From positions 1-35,713 of the forward strand of contig WGOB01000015.1 in the NCBI GenBank assembly GCA_016124255.1: a stretch of 35,713 nucleotides of DNA. The letters run 5' to 3'. This DNA comes from Alphaproteobacteria bacterium (lineage in GTDB: Bacteria > Pseudomonadota > Alphaproteobacteria > Caulobacterales > Aquidulcibacteraceae). Of the stretch, positions 7,975 to 17,021 are shown one piece after another. The translations under genes were made by a program, and so were the position numbers. The notes under the pieces were generated by a model. That model was not told the origin of the DNA. It saw only the letters and a program-made list of their open reading frames with translations, and made no database searches. The first letter of the stretch is position 1, and every line of letters starts with the position of its first letter.

Positions 7975-8438
7975 GCGGCGTCATCAAGGAAGACCTCGCG
8001 CCGCCGCCGAACCTGTCGCCCGCGGTGCGCCACGAGATCACGGAAGGAAATCCTGGCGCGATCGAGCAGCCGCCGCTTGAGAACCTCACGCCGGCGCAGT
8101 GGGCCTACATGCGTCTGGCGCAGGCGATTGTCGCGTTCGAACAGAAGCTCGACGCCGAGCACGAAGTCGGCTTCCACCTTGTGCAGTTCGGCGGCGGCCA
8201 AGTCTTTCACGCGGAGAATCTCGGCTACTGGGCGCCGGACCTGCTCATCTTCTTCGGCAAGAACGGCATCGGCGATCCGATTCAGCTGATCCAGCACGTG
8301 AGCCAGCTCAACGTGCTCTTGGTGGCCGCCAAGAAGCAGGAGGCCGAAGGCGCGCCGCGTCGCATCGGCTTCGACATTCTGCAGGACGCAAGGAAAGTCG
8401 CCGAAGGCAAGACCGCGTCCGCGGAGTCGCGGCCGTGA
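7971..8438 (+). CDS. Uncharacterised protein between PheS and PheT
   Basis: 155-residue soluble protein with no signal peptide or membrane segment. The N-terminal 35 residues are Pro-rich and probably disordered. The core runs from [18 protein letters not shown] through a charged segment to [18 protein letters not shown] and [18 protein letters not shown]. It recalls a small alphaproteobacterial DUF family (possibly DUF6173), but I cannot confirm this. It starts in the pheS stop (ATGA) and its stop overlaps the GTG start of pheT (GTGA), so all three should be translationally coupled. Strong codon bias like its neighbours argues that it is a real gene. Function unknown. Confidence 0.85.
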   Translation: MSGVIKEDLAPPPNLSPAVRHEITEGNPGAIEQPPLENLTPAQWAYMRLAQAIVAFEQKLDAEHEVGFHLVQFGGGQVFHAENLGYWAPDLLIFFGKNGIGDPIQLIQHVSQLNVLLVAAKKQEAEGAPRRIGFDILQDARKVAEGKTASAESRP

Positions 8439-10825
8439 AATTCACGCTCTCCTGGCTCAAGGATCATCTCAAGACTGACACGACGGTCGATCGTCTCGTC
8501 GACGCGATGACGATGGCAGGCCTTGAAGTTGAAGAGGTCCACGATCCCGCCGCCAAGCTCGCGCCGTTCACCGCAGCGCGCATCGTCTCCGCGGCAAAGC
8601 ATCCGAATGCGGACAAATTGCAGGTCTGCCAGGTGGAGACCAAGGACGGCATGAAGGAAATCGTCTGCGGCGCGCCGAACGCACGCGCAGGCCTCGTGAC
8701 CGCCTACGCCGCCATTGGAACGACAATCCCAGGGTCCGGGATCACGCTCGAAGCGCGCCCCGTGCGCGGCGTGGTGTCCAACGGCATGCTTTGCTCGGGC
8801 GCCGAGCTTGAGGTCGATTCCGACGCCGACGGCATTCTCGAACTGGACCCGAAGCTCGCTGTCGGCGCATCCGTAGCGGAAGCGTTGGGCCTGTCCGATC
8901 CGGTCATCGATTTCGAAGTCACGCCAAACCGATCTGATTGGCTCGGCGTCGTGGGCGTCGCGCGCGATCTCGCCGCCGCCGGCCTGGGCAGGTTCATCGC
9001 CAAGCCCGCGCCGACGCTTAAGGGCGTCTTCGCGTCTCCGGTCACGATCGCGATCGATGACGAAACCGCGTGCCCGATCTTCGCCGCACGGATGATCCGT
9101 GGACTGAAGAATGGTCCATCGCCGGCATGGTTGCAGCAGCGCCTGCGCGCCATCGGCCTTCGGCCCCGCAACATCCTCGTCGACATCACCAACTTCTTCT
9201 CCTATGACCGCGCCCGCCCGCTGCACGTCTATGACGCCGACAAGCTGGAGGGGACCGTGCGAGCGCGCCTCGGCCGTGCCGGCGAAAGCTTCAAGGCGCT
9301 CGACGGCAAGACCTATGACGTAACGCCCGCGATGTGCGTCATCGCCGACGATGCGCGCGTCCTCGGCATCGGCGGGATCATGGGCGGGGAATATTCCGGG
9401 GCCTCGGACGCCACGACCAACGCGCTGATCGAAAGCGCGTATTTCGATGCGCTGCGTACGTTCCGGACCGGCCGCGCCACCGGCATCAATTCCGACGCCC
9501 GCTATCGCAATGAACGCGGCATCGATCCGGACTCCTGCGTGCCCGAGCTCGACCGCGCGACGCAGATGATCCTCGACCTCTGCGGCGGCGAGGTCAGTGA
9601 ACCCATGCGCGTGGGCCGCGGCCCCGCGCCGCCCGCGCCCGTGCGCTTTGATCCCGATCGCGTCCGCGCGCTCGCCGGCATGAGCGTGAAGCCGGCGCGC
9701 ATTGTGCAGATCCTGAAGGCGCTGGGCTTCGAGACGGCGCCGGAAGGGGGCGCAAAGCGCCTGATCGTCACCCCGCCGAGCTGGCGGCGCGATGTCGAAG
9801 GGGCAGCCGACCTGGTCGAGGAGATCGCCCGTATCGAGGGCTATGACAAAGTGCCTGCCGCCGATCCTCCGCGTGCGGAGGGATACCGCGCAGCCGCAGC
9901 GAGCGTCGGCGAGAGCCGCCTGCGTGTCGCGCGGCGCGCGCTGGCGTCGCTCGGCTATCTCGAGGCCGTCACCTGGAGCTTTTGCGAGCGCAGGCACGCC
10001 GACTTGTTCGGCGGCGGCGCTGAAGCCCTCGTGCTCGCCAACCCGATCTCGGCCGATCTCGATTGCATGCGCCCCTCCGCGCTGCCCAATCTCATTCGCG
10101 CCGCGCAGAAGAACGCCGATCGCGGCCACGGCGATGCACGCTTGTTCGAAGCCGGCCCCGCCTATTTCGGCGACGGCGACGCCGACCAGGCGCGCACGAT
10201 CGCTGTGGTCTGGCGGCCCGCGCCGAAACGGCATTGGCGCACGGCGCCCGCGCCCGATCTGTTTGACGTGAAGCGCGATTGCCTTGCGCTTCTGGAGACG
10301 CTCGCGGTTCCTGTCGCGTCCCTCCAGCATGCCGATCCCGATCAGCCGTGGCAGCATCCGGCCCGCGCCGGCGGGCTGCGCCTGGGGCCGAAGATCATCG
10401 CGCGCTTTGGCGAAGTGCATCCCACGACGCTGAAGGCGCTGGACGCGGAAGGCCCCGTCCTGGTCTTTGAGATCTTGGTCGATGCTCTGCCTGCGCCGCG
10501 CGCAAAACCCACGCGCGCCAAGCCGCCGCTCGAAATGTCCGACTTTATGCCGCTGACGCGCGATTTCGCCTTCGTCGTCGACGAGAAGGTGGCCGCCGGC
10601 GATGTGGTCCGCGCCGCGATCGGCGCCGAGCGGCCGCTGATCACGGACGTCGCCCTGTTCGACGTCTATCGCGGTCCCGGCGTGCCGGAAGGTAAGAAAT
10701 CGCTGGCCATCGAGGTCACGCTGGAGCCGCGGGAGCGCACCCTCGCCGACGCCGACATCGATCTGGTCAGCAAAAAGATCGTCGCCGCGGTGATCAAGGC
10801 CACTGGCGCTGTTCAGCGCGCCTGA
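8435..10825 (+). CDS. pheT: Phenylalanyl-tRNA synthetase beta subunit
   Basis: Beta subunit, which carries tRNA-binding and editing functions. 796 residues, normal length. Order: N-terminal B1 part ([12 protein letters not shown]), EMAP/OB-type tRNA-binding domain (about 40-150, with HPNADKLQVCQV), B3/B4 editing domain (about 210-390), B5 domain (about 400-475), catalytic-like core, and the C-terminal ferredoxin-fold anticodon-binding domain (from MPLTRDFAFVVDEKV). The GTG start at 8435 overlaps the preceding stop. The frame is open upstream to 8099, but only the GTG gives the family N-terminus. A very long open frame on the opposite strand is a GC artefact. Confidence 0.97.
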   Translation: MKFTLSWLKDHLKTDTTVDRLVDAMTMAGLEVEEVHDPAAKLAPFTAARIVSAAKHPNADKLQVCQVETKDGMKEIVCGAPNARAGLVTAYAAIGTTIPGSGITLEARPVRGVVSNGMLCSGAELEVDSDADGILELDPKLAVGASVAEALGLSDPVIDFEVTPNRSDWLGVVGVARDLAAAGLGRFIAKPAPTLKGVFASPVTIAIDDETACPIFAARMIRGLKNGPSPAWLQQRLRAIGLRPRNILVDITNFFSYDRARPLHVYDADKLEGTVRARLGRAGESFKALDGKTYDVTPAMCVIADDARVLGIGGIMGGEYSGASDATTNALIESAYFDALRTFRTGRATGINSDARYRNERGIDPDSCVPELDRATQMILDLCGGEVSEPMRVGRGPAPPAPVRFDPDRVRALAGMSVKPARIVQILKALGFETAPEGGAKRLIVTPPSWRRDVEGAADLVEEIARIEGYDKVPAADPPRAEGYRAAAASVGESRLRVARRALASLGYLEAVTWSFCERRHADLFGGGAEALVLANPISADLDCMRPSALPNLIRAAQKNADRGHGDARLFEAGPAYFGDGDADQARTIAVVWRPAPKRHWRTAPAPDLFDVKRDCLALLETLAVPVASLQHADPDQPWQHPARAGGLRLGPKIIARFGEVHPTTLKALDAEGPVLVFEILVDALPAPRAKPTRAKPPLEMSDFMPLTRDFAFVVDEKVAAGDVVRAAIGAERPLITDVALFDVYRGPGVPEGKKSLAIEVTLEPRERTLADADIDLVSKKIVAAVIKATGAVQRA

Positions 10826-10897
10826 TCCGCCTGATCCTTGCGCACCCCCGCGCTCGCCCCGTAGCTTCGCGGTCGTCACTCAAGTACGGGCGCTGGG

Positions 10898-11746
10898 ATG
10901 AGGCTCTTCAAGCTCCGCAGACACGCGACGGTGCGCGGCTATATCCACGATTGGCTGGAGCCGGACGACGTCGACCAGTTCAACTGGATGACGGCCGCGA
11001 TCGTGCTCCTCGTCGTCGCGAGCCTCATATCGCTGGCGATCGAAACCGAGGCGATGCGCGCCGATACGCCGCTGCCGGCGTGGGTGGGCGAGGACATCCG
11101 CGTCTTCAACGAGATCGTCGTCTACATCTTCGCGTTCGAGTTCCTCTTGCGCTTCTGGGCCGAAGGCGAAAACCCGCGCCATCGCGGGATCGGCGGGCGC
11201 TTCCGCTTTCTCGCCTCGCCCCTGGCGATCACCGACATCCTCGCCTTCCTGCCGGAATTGCTCATCATCCTGTTCATGCCGCAGGAGGAGGGCGCATGGC
11301 TCGCCGCCGCGCGGGCGCTGCGCCTCTTCCGCCTCTTGAAGCTCGCCCGCTACGTGCCCGCGTTTTCGATTGTCGGGAACGCGCTGAAGCGTGCGGGCGC
11401 GCCCCTGATCGCCGCGCTCTGCGTCGCCGCGGCCCAAGTCTATCTCGCCGCGTTGATGCTTTATTTCATCGAGGGCCAGGAGAAGCCCGAAGCGTTCGGC
11501 TCCGTCACCCGCGCGCTCTGGTGGTCGATGGTCACGCTGACGACTGTAGGCTATGGCGACGTCTATCCCGAAACCGTGCTCGGCCGCGTCGCGGCGGGGC
11601 TTGTCGCGGTAGCCGGCGTCGGCATCGTCGCGATGCCGACCGGCATTCTCGCCTCATCCTTCGCCGAGGAATTCCGCGAGCGGCAGGAGCGGCGCGCGCA
11701 GAAGGCGCGTGAGAAGGCGGCCGAGGAGCAATCGTCCGTAGACTGA
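10898..11746 (+). CDS. Voltage-gated potassium channel, six-helix type
   Basis: 282-residue inner-membrane channel. Helices S1 (about 31-49), S2 (68-88), S3 (103-126), S4 (137-152), S5 (168-190) and S6 (228-255) are visible. The S4 segment RALRLFRLLKLAR has basic residues spaced about every three positions, as in voltage sensors. The pore loop has the K+ selectivity filter TVGYGD (216-221). The C-terminus is a short charged helix (EEFRERQERRAQKAREKAAEE) with no RCK/TrkA domain. It stands alone and converges with the EipA-like gene. Confidence 0.92.
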   Translation: MRLFKLRRHATVRGYIHDWLEPDDVDQFNWMTAAIVLLVVASLISLAIETEAMRADTPLPAWVGEDIRVFNEIVVYIFAFEFLLRFWAEGENPRHRGIGGRFRFLASPLAITDILAFLPELLIILFMPQEEGAWLAAARALRLFRLLKLARYVPAFSIVGNALKRAGAPLIAALCVAAAQVYLAALMLYFIEGQEKPEAFGSVTRALWWSMVTLTTVGYGDVYPETVLGRVAAGLVAVAGVGIVAMPTGILASSFAEEFRERQERRAQKAREKAAEEQSSVD

Positions 11747-11803
11747 GCGAAAGGTCGGGAAGAATAGAGCCTGCGGCCTGATTCAATGAGGTCGCAAGAA
11801 GCT

Positions 11804-12391
11804 CTAGAGCGGCAGCCAGCGCCGCCGCGGCGAGTACGCGAGATAGCCGATGTTCGCGCCGAGTCGGAAGCCGACGCCGGCCCGCATCGGCGCCAGCGTG
11901 ATGCCTTCCGCGCGCTGATAATTCACGCCGATGCCGCCGATGAAATAGGCCGAGCCCTCCACGCCGGGAAAGCGCCGGAAGATCTGCCGCGGATCGGTCA
12001 TCCGATAACAGAGCGTGAAGCACTTGGCGGCGTTGAGCCCGGTGTCGAACCCCACGGACGGCCCCTGCCAATACACCTTCAGCGTGTCGCTGCGGCCGTG
12101 CATGTAGAGCCGGCCCTCGCCGTAACGCAGCCCGACGCCCAGCGCAGCGGAGCCTTCGCTGCCTTCGATATAGCCGTTGGGCCGGCCGTTATCGCGGAAG
12201 ATCGGGGCCACCGCGTTGGCTACGATCTCGGCGCCCATGCCGAAGAACCGGCTGACGGCGTCGACGATCTCGTCTTCGGAATAGGTGTCGTCATTGCTCT
12301 GGGCGATCGTCAGGCTGGGCAGGGCGGCCGTCACGGCCGACGCCCCGATCCCGGCGGTCAGCGCGCGGCGGGTGGTGTCTTTGCTCGCCAT
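11804..12391 (-). CDS. eipA: DUF1134 family envelope protein (EipA-like)
   Basis: 195-residue exported protein. The N-terminus (MASKDTTRRALTAGIGASAV) is a signal peptide with adjacent arginines, with likely cleavage near IAQ-S around residue 31. The mature part is a compact Gly-rich beta domain (GYIEGSEGSAALGVGLRYGE, WQGPSVGFDTGLNAAKCFTLCYR, FIGGIGVNYQ). This pattern matches DUF1134, whose best known member is EipA of Brucella, linked to envelope integrity. A good Shine-Dalgarno (AGGAG) precedes the ATG at 12391. The two cysteines (KCFTLCYR) could form a disulfide. Confidence 0.82.
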   Translation of the reverse strand: MASKDTTRRALTAGIGASAVTAALPSLTIAQSNDDTYSEDEIVDAVSRFFGMGAEIVANAVAPIFRDNGRPNGYIEGSEGSAALGVGLRYGEGRLYMHGRSDTLKVYWQGPSVGFDTGLNAAKCFTLCYRMTDPRQIFRRFPGVEGSAYFIGGIGVNYQRAEGITLAPMRAGVGFRLGANIGYLAYSPRRRWLPL

Positions 12392-12498
12392 AAAGGTCTC
12401 CTTGGTCGACCGCGCCTATCCTAGCGCCAAATACGGCGCCTTCGTGCACGCCGCCGTTTAGGCCGGTCCCGGACGAACGCCAAGGCGCCGCGTGCGAC

Positions 12499-12533
12499 CA
12501 AAAAGAAAGGGGCGCTCCCGAAGGAAGCGCCCC
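12499..12533 (-). terminator. Intrinsic terminator of the TonB-receptor gene
   Basis: Perfect 8-bp stem GGGGCGCT (12509-12516) / AGCGCCCC (12526-12533). On the minus strand it is followed at once by a U-rich run (complement of 12499-12508, with AAAAAGAAA). It lies 44 bases past the receptor stop and before the EipA-like gene, so it ends the receptor transcript. Confidence 0.85.
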
Positions 12534-12576
12534 CAATTCCCCTCCCGCGCGGGGCGGTCGCCCGCCCTGGCAAGCG

Positions 12577-15069
12577 TCAGTACCGAGCCCTCAGCGTGAT
12601 GCCGTAGGTCTGCGGCTCGCTGGGGAACACGTGCAGCGTGTTCTGCAGCGGCGCGAAGAACGAACCGACATAGACGAACTCGTCGGTCAGGTTCCGCCCC
12701 CAGATGTCGAACGACCAGCGGCTGTCCTGGCGCCCGATGCCGATGCGTCCGTTGACCACGGTATAGGAGTCCTGATCGGAGATTCCGCCGGGCGCCTTAT
12801 TCAGCGTCTGCGTGGGGTATTCGCTGTTCCACCGCGCGTCGAGATAGAAGAGCGCGCGCAGATCATCGCCCAGCGGCACCTCGTAGGTCACTGCGCCGGT
12901 CACCGTCCATTCCGGAGCGAAGGTCAGCTGATCGCCGGAATTGATCGTGTTGGGACCCGGGTTGAGCGGATTGAACACCACGGTGCTGTCATAATAGGCG
13001 TCGTTGTAGACCACGCCGCCTTGGAACGTCAGCATGTCAGTCGGCCGCGTGAGGAGATCGAGCTCCACGCCGCGGCTCACCACCTCCGGAACGTTCTGCG
13101 TGATGAAGTTGAAGCCGTTGAAGTTGTTCGACTGATAGTCGTGGATCTGCTGGTAGAACAGCGCCGCGTTGAAATTTGTCGTTCCATTGAACAGCGTTGA
13201 TTTGAAGCCAAGCTCATACGCGTCGGTGAACTCCGGATCGAACGCGAGCTGGTCGGTGCTGAGCGTGGTCGGATCGATCGTCGACGGCCGCACCGAGAAG
13301 CCCGATCGGTCGACGTTGAAGCCGCCCGCCTTATAGCCGCGCGAATACCCGCCGTAGATCATCCAGTCATCGTTGAGATGGTAGGCGAGCGAGGCCGTCC
13401 CGCTGACTTCGCTCTCTTCGGTGTCGCCTGTCCACTGCCCGTTGGCGATGGTGTTGACCGCAGGGTTGCACGCGAGGTTCATCACGTCGGCGAGACCCGC
13501 GAGTTCGAGCCCGGAGACCGCGCCCGGGAACAGCGTCTCGACGCCTTGCAGCGACGTGCAGCTTGAGTTGACCGCGTTGAGATCGGCGTTCAGATCCTTG
13601 GTCTCGTAGTTGTACCGCGCGCCGAGCGTCAGCACGAAGTTCTCCGCGAACTCGATTTCGTTGTGCGTGAACACCGCGATGCTTTCGGTGTCGACCGTCC
13701 ACCGATCTGCCTGCTGGCCTTGTCCATTCGCCGTCGGAGTCAGATAGACGGCCGCCAGCGCCGGATTGGCGAGCGCGAAAACCGACGGCACGCCCGCCAC
13801 GAAATTGTAGAGCTGGTAAGGCCCGCCCGGCAGCCCCGTGGTGCCGCCGATCGTGGCGGCGTTGGTGAAGAACGACGCCTGGGCGCCGAGACGGATGGTG
13901 TCCGTCTGCTGGAGTTCCTCGTCGCCGTAGAACAGACCGACCAGCCAGTCGACCGGGCCCGCTTCGCCTTGCAGGCGGAATTCCTGCGTCAGGTTCTTGA
14001 AGTTGATGCCCAGCCCATCGCGATAGGCGATGTCGATCAGGTTGAAGTCGATGTCTTGGTCACGCTCGGCGTCCCAATCACGGTAGGCCGTGATCGAGGT
14101 GAAGTTCATGCCGTTGCCGAAGGCCCAGTTGAGCTCGGCGGAAGCGCCCCATTCCTCGACCGCTTCGCCGTAGCTGCGCCCCGGCGTCACGGTCATGCCG
14201 CGCCCTTCGAGATCGATCGCGGGCGTGGAGGCGGCGCCGACGATGGCTTGAATCGCCCCCTGCGTGGAGCCGTAGGCGAGCACCGTGGTGCCGCAGCAGA
14301 CTTCATCCGTTTCCGCCGCGTCCACGATCACGCGAAGCGATGCGTCCGGCGAGATGTCCCACAGCGCCTGTCCGCGCACTGACCAACGGTCGGTGGTGTT
14401 GATGTCGTCGCCCGAAATGAGATCGGTGATGTAGCCGTCGCGGGCGCGGATCGAACCGTCCAGGCGGATCGCGAAGGAATCGCCGATCGGCACGTTCACG
14501 CCGGCGCTGGCGGCGGTTTCATCGAGGTCGTCGAAACCGAACTCGCCCTCGATGTACATGCCCGGCGCGAAGTCGGGGCCCGCCGTCACGACCGAGATTG
14601 CGCCGGCCGACGTGTTGCGGCCGAACAGCGTCCCCTGCGGGCCGCGCAAGACTTCCACCCGCTCAAGCTCCGGCAGGTCGGCCAGCGCCGCGCCCGGGCG
14701 GGCGCGATAAACGCCGTCGATGAAGATGCCGACCGCGCCTTCGAAGCCGGGATTGTCGCTGCCGGTGCCGATGCCGCGGATCCGCGCGATCGTGCCGGAT
14801 GTGGTCGACTGGCCCGACCCGATGCGCAGCGACGGGGCCAGCTGCTCAAGGTCGCGGATGTCTTCGACGCCGGAATTTTCGAGCGTCTCGCCGCCGATGG
14901 CGGTCACTGCGAGCGGCACGTCCTGGATCGCCGCCTGGCGGCCGGTCGCGGTGACGACGATCTCGTCGGACACCGCCTCCTCGACCTCCTGCGCGTACGC
15001 GCTGGCGCCCATCGCCGCGAGCGAGGCCCCCGAGAGCAGGACCCACCCCAAAGCCGACTTCTTTTTCAT
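12577..15069 (-). CDS. TonB-dependent outer-membrane receptor
   Basis: 830-residue gated porin for energy-dependent import of a large or scarce ligand. Signal peptide 1-27 (MKKKSALGW to AYAQ), TonB box DEIVVTA (35-41), plug domain with VPLAVTAIGGETLENSG and VLRGPQGTLFGRNTSAGAIS, then a long beta-barrel ending in the aromatic outer-membrane signature LRARY. There is no STN domain, so it is not a FecA-type signalling receptor. The frame is open 27 codons upstream, but the ATG at 15069 has a GGGAGGG ribosome site and the signal peptide. No transport or degradation genes adjoin it, so the ligand is unknown. A terminator follows. Confidence 0.93.
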   Translation of the reverse strand: MKKKSALGWVLLSGASLAAMGASAYAQEVEEAVSDEIVVTATGRQAAIQDVPLAVTAIGGETLENSGVEDIRDLEQLAPSLRIGSGQSTTSGTIARIRGIGTGSDNPGFEGAVGIFIDGVYRARPGAALADLPELERVEVLRGPQGTLFGRNTSAGAISVVTAGPDFAPGMYIEGEFGFDDLDETAASAGVNVPIGDSFAIRLDGSIRARDGYITDLISGDDINTTDRWSVRGQALWDISPDASLRVIVDAAETDEVCCGTTVLAYGSTQGAIQAIVGAASTPAIDLEGRGMTVTPGRSYGEAVEEWGASAELNWAFGNGMNFTSITAYRDWDAERDQDIDFNLIDIAYRDGLGINFKNLTQEFRLQGEAGPVDWLVGLFYGDEELQQTDTIRLGAQASFFTNAATIGGTTGLPGGPYQLYNFVAGVPSVFALANPALAAVYLTPTANGQGQQADRWTVDTESIAVFTHNEIEFAENFVLTLGARYNYETKDLNADLNAVNSSCTSLQGVETLFPGAVSGLELAGLADVMNLACNPAVNTIANGQWTGDTEESEVSGTASLAYHLNDDWMIYGGYSRGYKAGGFNVDRSGFSVRPSTIDPTTLSTDQLAFDPEFTDAYELGFKSTLFNGTTNFNAALFYQQIHDYQSNNFNGFNFITQNVPEVVSRGVELDLLTRPTDMLTFQGGVVYNDAYYDSTVVFNPLNPGPNTINSGDQLTFAPEWTVTGAVTYEVPLGDDLRALFYLDARWNSEYPTQTLNKAPGGISDQDSYTVVNGRIGIGRQDSRWSFDIWGRNLTDEFVYVGSFFAPLQNTLHVFPSEPQTYGITLRARY

Positions 15070-15146
15070 CACCGTCCCTCCCGAACGCCGCAGGAGACGT
15101 CTGCGCGGCGGTTCGTACTGCCTAAAAGCCAATCCGACTTGCGTTT

Positions 15147-15207
15147 CCAACTAAATAAAAGTTGGCGCAGGAGCCGCACATGACCGCGCCGTTATTTGCA
15201 AACGGCG
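15147..15207 (-). promoter_or_regulatory. Two AT-loop inverted repeats upstream of the TonB-receptor gene
   Basis: The 243-base spacer 15070-15312 is AT-richer than its surroundings and contains two perfect palindromic stems. They are CCAACT/AGTTGG (15147-15165, loop AAATAAA) and CGCCGTT/AACGGCG (15187-15207, loop ATTTGCA). They lie 78-138 bases before the receptor start on the minus strand, where a promoter and operators would be expected. No clear -35/-10 pair or known regulator box was recognised. The rest of the spacer shows nothing I can name. Confidence 0.4.
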
Positions 15208-15312
15208 GTGATGTGAACGAACTCCCGAAGACCAGCGCATACGAGGCTTTGCACCGCGCCAAGTCAATGCGGCGTGACTGACATGTCAACAATCGAGCGA
15301 CCGACGCGTCCG

Positions 15313-15651
15313 TCACGCCACACCTTCCGGCGGGCGGGTGCTTTCAATCGCCCAGTCAAGATACCGCGCGTATGAATTTTCTGAATTTATTGTAAAGCCG
15401 ATCACGCACGCGAGATCATAGGGATGCATCGCGACGATCAAATCCCGCACGGCGTGTGCGCGATCCTGCGAGGTCTTCACAAGCATAGGATGCTCGTTCG
15501 CCCGTTCGATCTTTCCATCCCAGCAATAAAACGAGCGCGCCGCCGGTGTCACCGTCACGCATGCCGCCAGACGCTGCGCGATCAGCGCCTCCGCGCAAGT
15601 TGAAGCCGAGCTTTCGTCAGGCCATGTGGAGTAGAGCATGACGAGATCCAT
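15313..15651 (-). CDS. cutA: Divalent-cation tolerance protein CutA
   Basis: 112-residue CutA1 family protein, a small trimeric ferredoxin-fold protein linked to copper tolerance in bacteria. Conserved features: YSTWPDESSA near the N-terminus, AACVTVTPAARSFYCWDGKIE, MLVKTSQD, and the C-terminal HPYDLACVIGF followed by YLDWAIEST. The frame is open 55 codons further upstream through the divergent queC region, but the ATG at 15651 gives the family length and has AGGAG upstream. It is divergent from queC with 48 bases between starts. Confidence 0.92.
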   Translation of the reverse strand: MDLVMLYSTWPDESSASTCAEALIAQRLAACVTVTPAARSFYCWDGKIERANEHPMLVKTSQDRAHAVRDLIVAMHPYDLACVIGFTINSENSYARYLDWAIESTRPPEGVA

Positions 15652-15699
15652 CGTTCTCTCCTGTGATTGGACGCCGCTTGCTTTGGCGATGTGGCCGCG

Positions 15700-16395
15700 A
15701 TGAGCAAGGCGCTTGTGCTGTTCTCGGCGGGGCAGGATTCCGCGACGTGCCTGGCCTGGGCGCTCACGCGCTTCCAGACCGTGGAAACGATCGGCTTCGA
15801 CTATGGTCAGCGCCATCGGGTCGAACTCGACCAGCGGGCGCCGTTGCGCGCGGCGCTGTCCGCCTGGCGCGGCGATGATCGTCTCGGCGAGGATCGCTTG
15901 GTCGATCTGCGCGGCTACGGCGCCCTAGCGGAGAGCGCGCTGACGACGGATCGCGCCATCGAGATGGCTGCGGATGGTCTACCCACGACCTTCGTTCCCG
16001 GCCGCAACCTGGTGTTCCTGGCCGTCGCCGCCGCCCATGCCTATCGGCGCGGCGCCGACGTCCTCGTCGGCGGCATGTGCGAGACCGATTATGCCGGCTA
16101 CCCCGATTGCCGCGCGGAGACCATTGCGGCGATGGAAAGCGCGCTGACCCTAGGGCTGGGCCGTCCTGATCTGCGGATCGAGACCCCGCTGATGAAATTG
16201 TCCAAAGCGGAAACCTGGACGCTCGCGCACGACCTCGGCGGCGACGCGCTCGTCGCGCTGATCGAAGAGGCGAGCCACACCTGTTACGAAGGCGATCGCA
16301 GCCGGCGCCATCCTTGGGGCTATGGCTGCGGCGCCTGTCCGGCCTGCGAGCTTCGCGCCGCGGGCTGGCGTGCGTGGCGCCAGACCCGCCCCTAA
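15700..16395 (+). CDS. queC: 7-cyano-7-deazaguanine synthase
   Basis: QueC converts 7-carboxy-7-deazaguanine to preQ0 using ATP and ammonia, in queuosine biosynthesis. 231 residues. The N-terminal PP-loop reads SAGQDS (9-14), where the family usually has SGGxDS, and is followed by [21 protein letters not shown] and [12 protein letters not shown] are conserved family blocks. The C-terminal zinc cluster has four cysteines (one in TCYEGDRS, three in GCGACPAC). The ATG at 15700 is chosen because it starts directly before the PP-loop strand. No other que gene is adjacent. Confidence 0.93.
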   Translation: MSKALVLFSAGQDSATCLAWALTRFQTVETIGFDYGQRHRVELDQRAPLRAALSAWRGDDRLGEDRLVDLRGYGALAESALTTDRAIEMAADGLPTTFVPGRNLVFLAVAAAHAYRRGADVLVGGMCETDYAGYPDCRAETIAAMESALTLGLGRPDLRIETPLMKLSKAETWTLAHDLGGDALVALIEEASHTCYEGDRSRRHPWGYGCGACPACELRAAGWRAWRQTRP

Positions 16396-16412
16396 GGCCG
16401 CAAAGGCTCCAG

Positions 16413-16937
16413 TTATCGCTCCACCTGCGCGTAGGCGGCGGCGACCTTGCGCGCGAACCGGTCGATGGACCGCCGCGCATCGCCCCACGTGGTCAGCGCC
16501 AGCACGTTGCGGATGTCGTGCTCGAAGAAGCGGTGATCGACTTCCGCCAGCACCCGGCCGTCGGACCCGCGCAGCACGGCGTGCAGCTCCGCGCCGCCGA
16601 TCGAGATCGAGCGCCCGAAATCAAGGCCGGGCCGATCATTGAGCTGCCGGAACGTCGGCCGGTTCGGCCGCGCGTCGATGATTGTCGTTTCGATCCGGAC
16701 GCCGGGCGACGCCGACACCTGGCCCCCGACCCGCGCGAGCGCCCGCACCAGCGCGCGCTCGATCGCCTCGCGCAGATAATCGCCTTCACGCTCGCCGTAA
16801 TCCTCGGCGAGCTTTTCCTGGAACGCGTCCGAATAGGCGGCCGGCGGCAGGCTGATCGGGCCGGCGGCGGCTGGACGCGCGACCACGCCCAGCGTCAGCA
16901 GGGCGACGAGCGAGGCAAGTAGAAACCGGACGCGCAT
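16413..16937 (-). CDS. Exported protein of unknown function
   Basis: 174-residue protein with a classic signal peptide (MRVRFLLASLVALLTLGVVA, cleavage near PAAAG). The mature part has an acidic helix (FQEKLAEDYGEREGDYLREA), a VRIETTIIDARPNRPTF strand region and a C-terminal helix (RSIDRFARKVAAAYAQV). It looks like a periplasmic or outer-membrane-associated alpha/beta protein. I do not recognise the family. The ATG at 16937 has GGGAG 5 bases upstream. The frame is open 19 codons further, but that extension would sit before the signal peptide. It converges with queC. Confidence 0.75.
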   Translation of the reverse strand: MRVRFLLASLVALLTLGVVARPAAAGPISLPPAAYSDAFQEKLAEDYGEREGDYLREAIERALVRALARVGGQVSASPGVRIETTIIDARPNRPTFRQLNDRPGLDFGRSISIGGAELHAVLRGSDGRVLAEVDHRFFEHDIRNVLALTTWGDARRSIDRFARKVAAAYAQVER

Positions 16938-17021
16938 AACAACTCCCAATGTTCCAGCAGTAATGGAGCGCGCCGCCGGGTGGGCGCCACTCACAATCCT
17001 GGGAACCTGGCGCTCGCGCGG

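Noticed and set aside
8282-10879. 865-codon open frame on the minus strand opposite pheT
   Set aside because: It lies wholly antisense to the well-supported pheT and its translation is rich in Arg, His, Gly and Asp without domains. Long antisense frames are expected in GC-rich DNA.
11773-11795. Weak hairpin GCGGCCT/AGGTCGC between the K+ channel and EipA-like genes as a terminator
   Set aside because: The 7-bp stem contains a G-U pair and no U-run follows on either strand.
15122-15316. 64-codon minus-strand frame in the spacer before the TonB receptor
   Set aside because: No ribosome site, no domain, and it covers the palindromes. More likely regulatory DNA.
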